NCBI GenBank assembly: GCA_030590185.1
Contig: JAUUZB010000059.1
Span: forward strand, 1-10,100
Length of the DNA stretch: 10,100 bases
Source: Deltaproteobacteria bacterium
GTDB lineage: Bacteria > Myxococcota > XYA12-FULL-58-9 > JAUUZB01
Direction of reading: 5' to 3'
Position 1 is the first letter of the stretch; each line of letters starts with the position of its first letter. Positions 1 through 5,735 of this stretch are shown here, piece by piece. The notes below the pieces were generated by a model. That model worked only from the letters and a program-made list of their open reading frames with translations, was not told the DNA's origin and made no database searches. A program made the translations under genes and the position numbers.

Positions 1-1
1 C

Positions 2-1816
2 TCGGTGGTGCGTCTGGCCGCCATGGGGACCTATCTCTACCTGGCGACCACCCTCTTTTCGCGGGACAAGCTGGCCTACATCTACGACCTCAACGCCGCG
101 ATGGTCGCGTCGCTCACCGCCCAGACGCGCTCCAACCTGAGCGTGCTGCGGGACGGCCTCATTCTGCTCAGCGGTGACGTCCTCACGCCCAAGCTCTCCG
201 CCAAGCGCCGGGCCGCGGCGGCGGACAAGTTCTTCAACCAGCGTGACGACGTCTTGATGGTCGCCATCTACGGGCGCGATCCCCGCTCCGGGGACTTCGT
301 TCGACGGCACCGCTTCATCAACGCCCGGGGTCTCGAGCAGACCTCACTTGGCGTCGGCGAGCTCACCAGCCTGCGCAAGCTACACCCACTAGCGGTGGAG
401 GCGGTGGCGGCCAACCCCACGGACCTGGTGCTCCAGAATTCCAGCCTCGAGCCCGATGCGCCGATTCTCACCCTGGCCTTTGCGGCGCGCATGGGCGGCG
501 GTGAGGGAGCGGAGGGCGATGACGGGGAGGCCGAGCTGTTCGTGGTAGCGGCGGACTTCCAGCACGACCGACTGCTGGATATCTTTGGCGGCTCCAAGAT
601 TCACGAGACCTACCTGGTGGATGAGAATGGCACCGTGCTCGCCCACTCAGATGGCCAGCAGGTAATCGCGCAGGCGGACCTGTCACAACAACGCCTGGTG
701 CAAAAGGCGCTGGCCAGCAAGGTCCGTCAGGGAGTGTTGGAATTCAACGCCGCTGACGGCGCGGTGATGCTCGGCGCCTACTCGCAAGTGGGCATGGGCC
801 GCATGGCGGTGCTCAGTCAGATCCCCAAGCAGGAGGCACTGCGCGCCAGCCGCCAGCTCATCGAACGCTCGGCCTTGTTTGGTCTGGCGATCCTGCTGGT
901 GGCCCTGATGGTCAGCATCGTCTTCGCCCGTTTGCTCACCGCGCCGATTCGGCGGCTGAGCGCCGCCACCAAGGAGTTGGCCAAGGGCAACTTCGATGTC
1001 GACTTCAACGTGCGCTCCCGCGATGAGATCGGCGACCTCGCCCGGGACTTCAAACGCATGGCCGGCTCCCTGCGCGAAACCCAGGCGCAGCTGGTCCAAT
1101 CGGAGAAGCTAGCCGCCTTTGGTCAGCTCGGCGCCGGGATCACCCACGAGGTCAAGAACCCCATGACCGGCATCGTCGGCTTTGCGCAGATCGGCAAGCG
1201 CAAGGCAGCCGACTCGGCCAAGGCGGAAAAACTGTTCGGCATGATCGAGAAGGAGGCCCTGCGCTGCAACGAGATTCTGGTGAACTTCCTCAAGTTTGCC
1301 CGCTCCGATGAGCGCAGCCTCACCCGACTCGACCTCAACGAGACCGTCTCCGAGGCGTCCAAGATTTTCGGCCATCACCTGTCGATGAACGAGGCCCGCG
1401 TCGAGCTCGAGCTCGGTGAGGGTACCCCCATGATCATGGGCAATCCCCAGGAGCTGCAGCAAATCCTCCTGAACCTGGCGATGAACGCCATGCAAGCGAT
1501 GAAGCCGGGGGGCGGCGGGACCTTCCGGGTCGAGACCCTGCGTACGCCCGAGGGCAACGCCCAGATTCGGGCGAGCGACACGGGCCCGGGTATCCCCGAA
1601 GACGTTGTCCAAAAAATCTTCGAGCCGTTCTTCACGACCAAGAAAGCCGGCGAGGGCACCGGCCTCGGGCTAGCGGTCACCTTCGGGATCATCCGCGACC
1701 ACGCGGGAACGATCGCCGTCGAGTCGACCGTGGGCGAGGGGACCACGTTTGTGATCGACATCCCCGCGGCGGCTGAGGAGGGTGAGCCGGCGGTTGAGCA
1801 GGCGCAGTCGGGTTAG
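2..1816 (+). CDS. Membrane sensor histidine kinase (Cache-like sensor, HAMP, HisKA, HATPase), 5'-partial
   Basis: An envelope sensor that autophosphorylates on histidine and passes the phosphate to a response regulator, which is not in this window. The frame is open to the window edge, and the first residues (LAAMGTYLYLATTLF) look like the end of a first membrane helix, so the true start lies upstream. Numbering from the GTG at 5, residues about 22-285 form a periplasmic sensor region, probably a double Cache fold. A second membrane helix spans about 287-309 (LFGLAILLVALMVSIVF), followed by HAMP (about 307-360) and HisKA with the phospho-acceptor His381 in GAGITHEVKNPM. The ATPase domain has the N box (NLAMNAMQAM, near 490), G1 (DTGPGI, 525-530), F box (FEPFFTTK) and G2 (GTGLGLAV). 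The catalytic core is complete and resembles the NtrB/AtoS type, which often partners sigma-54 activators. It has no receiver domain. The gene is convergent with the S1 gene. Ligand unknown. Kinase call is very secure; the Cache call is inferred from length and layout. Confidence 0.93.
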   Translation, partial: SVVRLAAMGTYLYLATTLFSRDKLAYIYDLNAAMVASLTAQTRSNLSVLRDGLILLSGDVLTPKLSAKRRAAAADKFFNQRDDVLMVAIYGRDPRSGDFVRRHRFINARGLEQTSLGVGELTSLRKLHPLAVEAVAANPTDLVLQNSSLEPDAPILTLAFAARMGGGEGAEGDDGEAELFVVAADFQHDRLLDIFGGSKIHETYLVDENGTVLAHSDGQQVIAQADLSQQRLVQKALASKVRQGVLEFNAADGAVMLGAYSQVGMGRMAVLSQIPKQEALRASRQLIERSALFGLAILLVALMVSIVFARLLTAPIRRLSAATKELAKGNFDVDFNVRSRDEIGDLARDFKRMAGSLRETQAQLVQSEKLAAFGQLGAGITHEVKNPMTGIVGFAQIGKRKAADSAKAEKLFGMIEKEALRCNEILVNFLKFARSDERSLTRLDLNETVSEASKIFGHHLSMNEARVELELGEGTPMIMGNPQELQQILLNLAMNAMQAMKPGGGGTFRVETLRTPEGNAQIRASDTGPGIPEDVVQKIFEPFFTTKKAGEGTGLGLAVTFGIIRDHAGTIAVESTVGEGTTFVIDIPAAAEEGEPAVEQAQSG

Positions 1817-1851
1817 GCGATCTGGTGCCCGGCTGACCCAAGCCCAATCCC

Positions 1852-1901
1852 GTTCGCCCTGAGCCGCGGTCGGCGCCAGCCGGCCGCGTGTCGAAGGGAA
1901 C
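1852..1901. repeat. GC hairpin inside a split dispersed-repeat motif; possible bidirectional terminator
   Basis: The 85-bp gap between two convergent genes holds GTTCGCCCTGAGC (1852-1864), a hairpin (1865-1888) and TGTCGAAGGGAAC (1889-1901). The hairpin has 10-bp arms, CGCGGTCGGC (1865-1874) and GCCGGCCGCG (1879-1888), with one G-T pair and a GCCA loop. The flanks look like the two halves of the GTTCGCCCTGAGC...GTCGAAGGG element scattered through intergenic regions of many bacterial genomes; that link is from memory. No T-run follows on either strand, so if it ends transcription it is not a classical intrinsic terminator. It may instead be a REP-like mobile palindrome or an mRNA 3'-end stabiliser. 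Confidence 0.6.
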
Positions 1902-3353
1902 CTACCTTCGACGACTCTTCGCCGCCAGCAGATCACCGAGGGTGCCGAAGCCCTTGCCGCTGGTGGACTGACTCGTGTTGTAATCCTCCACCACCGTACG
2001 CTCGTCGGATTTCTCGCGGGCGGTCTTGGAGACCTTGACGCGACCCTGGTCGTCGATGGCGATCACTTGTAAGGACAGCTCCGTCTCGATGGGAAAGACC
2101 CGGCCGAGGTCGGTGCCGCGGGCGGTGCCGGTCTCGGCGGCGGGCAACAGGGCGCTCTCGCCACCGGCGAGGGTGACGAAGACGCCGTAATGCTCGATGC
2201 GGTTCACCTTGCCCTCGACCGCCATGCCCGGGGCGAGCGCATCACCCTCTTTATAGTGGGCGGCGGCCACGGCCGCCTTGAGGCTCAAGGAGACCCGGCG
2301 TTGCTCGAGATCGAGCCCGAGCACCCTGACCGACACCTCGTCGCCAACCGCTAAGACGTCCTCCGGGTGACGCACCCGCTCGAAGGCGAGCTCGCTGATG
2401 TGGATCAAACCCTGCACCCCCGGGTAGAGGCGAACGAAGGCGCCATACTGCTCGAGCCGCACCACTTGGCCGTTGAGGCTGCTGCCCTCCTGCAGGGCGT
2501 CGGCGTGGGCGAAGAACGGATCCGGCTGGGCGGCCTTCAACGACAGGCCGATGCGTTGCCGACCCGGGCGCTTGGGGTCTGGCTCGATACGCATCACCTC
2601 CACGCTGACCCGCTCACCGGTATTGATCACACCCTCGGCGCTGGCGACGCGCTCCCAGGCGAGCTCGGAGACGGGGATCAGGCCCTCGATCCCACCGATG
2701 TCCACGAAGGCGCCGAAGTTGAGCACCCGGGTGACCACGCCATCGATCCGCTGTCCCTCCTCCAGCTCCGCGAGGGTCACCGCCGCCTGTTTTTGGCGCT
2801 CTTCATCGAGGAGCTCGCGCCGGTTCAGGACCACGTTGCGACCGCGCTCCTCGACCTTCTTGACCCGAAACTGCAGGGTCTGACCCACGAAGACCTTCGG
2901 GTCGTCGACGAACTCGATGTCCGCCTGGCCGATCGGGCAAAAACCCCGGGCCCCACCGATGGCGATCTCCAAGCCGCCCTTGTTGACGCCGGTCACCGTG
3001 CCCTCCACCGGCATGCCGGACTCGCGCGCCGCCTCGAGCATGCCGATGTCGATGTTGCCCTTGCCGATCTTCTGGCGCAGCTCGATGCCGTCACGCAACC
3101 CCACCACAAACAGGGCGATACTATCCCCTACAGCATGCTGCAGCTTCCCATCCTCATCGCTGAGGTCCTCCACCGGGACCACCCCCTCTTGGGTCGGGCT
3201 AATCTCGCAGAAGACGTTGCTCCCCGCGATGTGGAGGATTTTCACGTCGATCTTGTCGCCGAGATTGAGCCGCACGCTCTCGAGGTTCCCAAAGGCCTCG
3301 AGCATGGCTCCAAAGTCCTCGGATTCTGGCGGGTTGTTGTCGGGATCGCTCAT
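1902..3353 (-). CDS. S1 RNA-binding domain protein (five S1/OB repeats), ribosomal protein S1-like
   Basis: A predicted cytoplasmic RNA-binding protein of 483 residues. Five S1-type OB folds follow one another: about 31-97 (divergent), 114-180, 199-273, 290-360 and 376-446. Repeats 3 and 4 are the most canonical, with GVVTRVLNFGAFVDIGGIEGLIPVSELAW and its counterpart starting GQVVRLEQYGAFVRL, each closing with IGLSLKA or VSLSLKA. The N-terminus is acidic. The tail ends FGTLGDLLAAKSRRR, a short basic end. Classical bS1 has six repeats and about 550 residues, so this is a shorter S1-like protein and could be either the genome's main S1 or an accessory paralogue acting in translation or RNA turnover. 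The ATG at 3353 (MSDPDNN) is preferred. An in-frame TTG at 3389 adds 12 residues but lacks a ribosome site. The gene is divergent from the lipoprotein gene and convergent with the first kinase. Family call is secure; exact role is open. Confidence 0.9.
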   Translation of the reverse strand: MSDPDNNPPESEDFGAMLEAFGNLESVRLNLGDKIDVKILHIAGSNVFCEISPTQEGVVPVEDLSDEDGKLQHAVGDSIALFVVGLRDGIELRQKIGKGNIDIGMLEAARESGMPVEGTVTGVNKGGLEIAIGGARGFCPIGQADIEFVDDPKVFVGQTLQFRVKKVEERGRNVVLNRRELLDEERQKQAAVTLAELEEGQRIDGVVTRVLNFGAFVDIGGIEGLIPVSELAWERVASAEGVINTGERVSVEVMRIEPDPKRPGRQRIGLSLKAAQPDPFFAHADALQEGSSLNGQVVRLEQYGAFVRLYPGVQGLIHISELAFERVRHPEDVLAVGDEVSVRVLGLDLEQRRVSLSLKAAVAAAHYKEGDALAPGMAVEGKVNRIEHYGVFVTLAGGESALLPAAETGTARGTDLGRVFPIETELSLQVIAIDDQGRVKVSKTAREKSDERTVVEDYNTSQSTSGKGFGTLGDLLAAKSRRR

Positions 3354-3364
3354 GCCGGTCCCAT
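3350..3364 (-). other. Four-codon mini-ORF overlapping the S1 start by ATGA
   Basis: On the minus strand ATGGGACCGGCATGA reads Met-Gly-Pro-Ala-stop. Its TGA shares bases with the ATG of the S1-domain gene at 3353. A GGGG run lies 3 nt upstream of its ATG. The gene's own Shine-Dalgarno is weak (GGGAC 4 nt before ATG). This could be a leader peptide that feeds ribosomes to the S1 start by coupling, or chance: a 15-nt ORF carries little statistical weight. Confidence 0.25.
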
Positions 3365-3381
3365 TAGCCCCAGGGGACGAG

Positions 3382-3403
3382 CGGCGCAATCACAATCGCG
3401 CCG
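3382..3403. promoter_or_regulatory. Inverted repeat in the S1-gene leader / divergent control region
   Basis: CGGCGC (3382-3387) and GCGCCG (3398-3403) form a 6-bp inverted repeat around a 10-nt loop that contains AATC twice. It lies 29 bp upstream of the S1-gene ATG and would be a small hairpin if transcribed in its leader. It may be an operator or a leader structure used in autoregulation, which is known for ribosomal protein S1. No function can be shown from sequence. I could not identify a convincing -35/-10 pair for the S1 gene in 3354-3558. Confidence 0.3.
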
Positions 3404-3408
3404 GATCT

Positions 3409-3427
3409 GCTGTCTCGAGTCGACAGC
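3409..3427. promoter_or_regulatory. 19-bp inverted repeat, candidate enhancer-binding-protein site
   Basis: GCTGTC (3409-3414), a 7-nt spacer TCGAGTC, then GACAGC (3422-3427): perfect 6-bp arms centred at 3418. The centre lies about 100 bp upstream of the start site predicted from the sigma-54 promoter at 3492-3507, the usual distance for a dimeric sigma-54 activator. The placement is suggestive; no second copy was found next to it, and the activator is not in the window. Confidence 0.4.
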
Positions 3428-3491
3428 GACTGCATCCTCGGGGACACAGAACCAAATCCTCAACCCCCTGTTTTTTAAGGGGATCGATCCG

Positions 3492-3507
3492 TGGCACGGT
3501 TGCTGCA
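3492..3507 (+). promoter_or_regulatory. Sigma-54 (-24/-12) promoter for the cysteine-rich lipoprotein gene
   Basis: TGGCACGGTTGCTGCA matches the sigma-54 consensus TGGCACG-N4-TTGCA at all specified positions but one (C for the first T of TTGCA). The invariant GG (3493-3494) and GC (3505-3506) are separated by the required 10 nt. Transcription should start near 3517-3519, giving a leader of about 40 nt before the ATG at 3559. Promoters of this class are silent without an AAA+ enhancer-binding protein, so the lipoprotein is probably made on a specific signal. Position, spacing and orientation all fit; the call rests on sequence alone. Confidence 0.72.
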
Positions 3508-3548
3508 AACATACGACTTCAACATACACCTGAAGATACCCCGCCCAC

Positions 3549-3553
3549 GGAGG
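3549..3553 (+). promoter_or_regulatory. Shine-Dalgarno GGAGG fixing the lipoprotein start
   Basis: GGAGG lies 5 nt before the ATG at 3559. The open frame runs back to 2917, but only this ATG has a strong ribosome site, and it is followed at once by a lipoprotein signal peptide. Confidence 0.8.
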
Positions 3554-3558
3554 ATGAG

Positions 3559-5646
3559 ATGTTTAATAGAACTTTGACCTTGGCCATCGGAGGTCTGTGT
3601 CTCGCGGGGCTCGTAGCCTGCGCGCCCGAGTCCCAGCCCCAAGCCCAAGGCGACAAGACCATCCTGCTGAGCCGGTTGAGCGACGGGAACCTCGAGTATT
3701 GCGCCGAGGACACCGACGAATGCCAAACCCTGCCCTACGACGGCGACTGCGACATCATCGAGATCACCATCGACACCGCGACCGGCACCTCCTGCCAGCG
3801 CTGCATCATGGCGGACGGCAGCGTCGTCGACGAGGGCTGCAACAACGCCGCGGTCGAGTGCGTGTTGATCACCATCCCCGATCCGGACTGTGTGGTCTGC
3901 GCCTACGTCAACGGAGCGGTGGTCTACTCCTCCTGCACCGTCGATGACGATCCAGAGTGCGTCGTCGACGCCGATTGCAACAACGACCCGGCCACCTTCG
4001 GCTACTGCCTCGAGGGTGAGTGCCTCTACGAGCCCGGCTGCCTCGACAACAGCGACTGCCCCAGCGGCTTTGAGTGCATGTTCTACTTCATGGACGGTGC
4101 CGAGCCCAACGGTGACAGCGCCGACGCGCCCTACTGGAACGAGTACGGCACCTGCGTTCCGGCCCAGGTCCCCTGCGAGACCGACGCCGAATGCCCCGCG
4201 GGCACCTACTGCCAGGTGAGCTGTTGGGAATACGACTGCTATCCGGGCGATTACGACTGCGGCGGCTGCGAGGGTTTCTGCGCACCGGTCAACACCGACC
4301 CGACCTGCGACGACGTGACCTGCCCGCCGGGGACCCACTGCGAGATGCTCGACACCCCCTGCGCCGAGCCAGATCCGGACATGGGCGCGCCGGTTGTCTG
4401 CGCCGGACCGATCGCTGAGTGCGTGCCGGACTACCAGTGCAGCTCCCACGAGGACTGCTGGACCGACAACGGCATGACCGGCCAGTGCATCAACGGCGTT
4501 TGCATCTTCGAGGATGTCAACTGCGACACCCGCGATGCCATCTGCGAGATGATTCCTCCCCCCTGCCCCGACGGCATGGTCATCAGCGTGGTCGGCAGCT
4601 GCTACGGTGCCTGCGTCGACCCGGCCGCCTGTGCTGCGATGAGCTGCAACTCCAACCAGGCCTGCCCCACCGGCTTCGCCTGTGAGCTGATCGACTGCTT
4701 CGGCGACGAGTCCGGCGGCGGCTTCGCCCCCTGCTTCGACGACGGCATCTGTGTACCTTCGTCAACCGCACCGACCTGCGACGACATCGTTTGCGCGGCG
4801 GGCGAGCACTGTGAGCTGCAAGAAGTCTGGTGCATCACCGAGCCCTGCCCCCCGATGCCGGTTTGTGTGCCGGACCAACTCGAGTGCACCAGCGACCTGG
4901 ACTGCCTCGATGCGGCCGGGGTGCGCGGCTTCTGCCTCGGCGGTCTCTGTGTCTACGAGGAGGGCGTTGACTGCAATATGATGAACGCCCTGTGCGACGT
5001 GATCCCCCCGATCTGCCCCGACGGCACCGTGCTCAGCGTGGTCAACGGTTGTTACGGCGAGTGCGTCGACCCCCACCAGTGCCTGCCGATGTACTGCGGC
5101 TGGGATGCCGACTGCCCGAGCGGCTTTAGCTGCGCCATCCCGGATTGCTACGGCGAGCCGACCGGCAGTGACTGCCTAGTGGCCGGCATCTGCATCCCGG
5201 ACGCGCCGCCCCCGCCCGCCGAGTGCTTCGCCGACAGCGATTGCCCAGCCGACCACATCTGCGAGCTCACCTACTGCGACCCGGCCACCGGCACCTACTG
5301 CGGTCAGGGCGGCATCTGCGTCCCGGTCCCCCCGCCCCCGCCGAGCGAGTGCTACGCCGACGCCGACTGCCCGGCCGGCTTGGTCTGCGAGCTGCTCGAC
5401 TGCTTCGACCCGACCTTCGACTGCGGTGGCGGCGGCGTGTGTGTCGAGCCCTGGCAGCCGGAGCCGGAATGTTTCCCCACCGGCTGCTCCGGTCAGATCT
5501 GCGCTGACCAAGATGTCTACACCACCTGTGAGTACCTGCAGGTCTATGCCTGCTACGCCGACGCGGCCTGCGAGCGTCAGGCCGACGGCGCCTGCGGATG
5601 GACGATGACCAACGAGCTGCTGGTCTGCATCGATCAAAATAGCTGA
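3559..5646 (+). CDS. Cysteine-rich lipoprotein with duplicated Cys modules and C-terminal eight-cysteine cluster
   Basis: A predicted exported lipoprotein of 695 residues. The signal peptide (MFNRTLTLAIGGLCLAGLVA) ends in the lipobox LVAC, with Cys21 as the lipid site; residue 22 is Ala, so there is no Asp+2 retention signal. After Cys21 I count 90 cysteines, an even number, so all could be disulfide-paired in the oxidising envelope. An N-terminal pair of short C-x-ITI-type units (about 60-125) is followed by modules of the type C-x4-DCP-x-G-x2-C...GxCVP. A unit at about 250-406 (TCDDVTCPPGTHCE...) is repeated at 407-549 (TCDDIVCAAGEHCE...). Two shorter DCP modules joined by Pro-rich linkers (PPPP) come next. 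Residues 638-690 form a final eight-cysteine cluster (CFPTGC, SGQIC, ...ERQADGAC). The protein is rich in Asp/Glu, so calcium binding or surface adhesion is possible. No catalytic motif is seen; function unknown. It is monocistronic, with its own promoter and terminator. Confidence 0.88.
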   Translation: MFNRTLTLAIGGLCLAGLVACAPESQPQAQGDKTILLSRLSDGNLEYCAEDTDECQTLPYDGDCDIIEITIDTATGTSCQRCIMADGSVVDEGCNNAAVECVLITIPDPDCVVCAYVNGAVVYSSCTVDDDPECVVDADCNNDPATFGYCLEGECLYEPGCLDNSDCPSGFECMFYFMDGAEPNGDSADAPYWNEYGTCVPAQVPCETDAECPAGTYCQVSCWEYDCYPGDYDCGGCEGFCAPVNTDPTCDDVTCPPGTHCEMLDTPCAEPDPDMGAPVVCAGPIAECVPDYQCSSHEDCWTDNGMTGQCINGVCIFEDVNCDTRDAICEMIPPPCPDGMVISVVGSCYGACVDPAACAAMSCNSNQACPTGFACELIDCFGDESGGGFAPCFDDGICVPSSTAPTCDDIVCAAGEHCELQEVWCITEPCPPMPVCVPDQLECTSDLDCLDAAGVRGFCLGGLCVYEEGVDCNMMNALCDVIPPICPDGTVLSVVNGCYGECVDPHQCLPMYCGWDADCPSGFSCAIPDCYGEPTGSDCLVAGICIPDAPPPPAECFADSDCPADHICELTYCDPATGTYCGQGGICVPVPPPPPSECYADADCPAGLVCELLDCFDPTFDCGGGGVCVEPWQPEPECFPTGCSGQICADQDVYTTCEYLQVYACYADAACERQADGACGWTMTNELLVCIDQNS
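4306..5205 (+). repeat. Tandem duplication inside the lipoprotein gene (two units of about 450 bp)
   Basis: Unit 1 (4306-4776) and unit 2 (4777-about 5205) encode the same cysteine order. Both open with the same bases (tgcgacgac) preceded by ccgacc. Both contain CPDG-x-V/I-x-SVV-x2-CYG-x-CVDP and end in GIC-V/I-P. Identity is clear at protein level but much diverged at DNA level, pointing to an old in-frame duplication. Confidence 0.7.
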
Positions 5647-5677
5647 GCCGGCCGCTCCGACTCAGCCGACAATTGAG

Positions 5678-5720
5678 GAGCCCCGGGGAGCAAGAGCGCT
5701 CTCCGGGGCTCTTTATTTTT
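5678..5720 (+). terminator. Rho-independent terminator of the lipoprotein gene
   Basis: Arms GAGCCCCGGGGAGC (5678-5691) and GCTCTCCGGGGCTC (5698-5711) pair over 14 bp with one G-U, closed by a 6-nt loop and followed by TTTATTTTT (5712-5720). It begins 31 bp after the lipoprotein stop. Read on the minus strand the hairpin also follows the hybrid kinase stop (5736), but only a weak AATT comes after it, so termination of that gene here would be less efficient. Confidence 0.93.
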
Positions 5721-5735
5721 GCCGCGTCTCGTCGC

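Noticed and set aside
3464..3482. CCCCCTGTTTTTTAAGGGG as a terminator in the divergent region.
   Set aside because: The arms are only 5 bp and the T-run lies in the loop rather than after the stem. It is more likely chance or part of the control region.
2367..3533. Plus-strand open frame of 388 codons over the S1-domain gene.
   Set aside because: Antisense to five recognisable S1 repeats; its composition is that of a shadow frame.
2917..3558. The 214-codon upstream extension of the lipoprotein frame.
   Set aside because: It overlaps the S1-domain gene antisense, has no ribosome site and would bury the signal peptide. The ATG at 3559 with GGAGG and a lipobox is clearly the start.
3475..4449. 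Minus-strand open frame of 324 codons opposite the start of the lipoprotein gene.
   Set aside because: Val/Ala/Gly-rich composition mirrors the cysteine/aspartate-rich codons of the real gene, and it would run through the sigma-54 promoter.
4306..5460. The repeated cysteine modules as a CRISPR array or non-coding repeat.
   Set aside because: The repeats are long, in frame and conserved at protein rather than DNA level, so they are coding modules.
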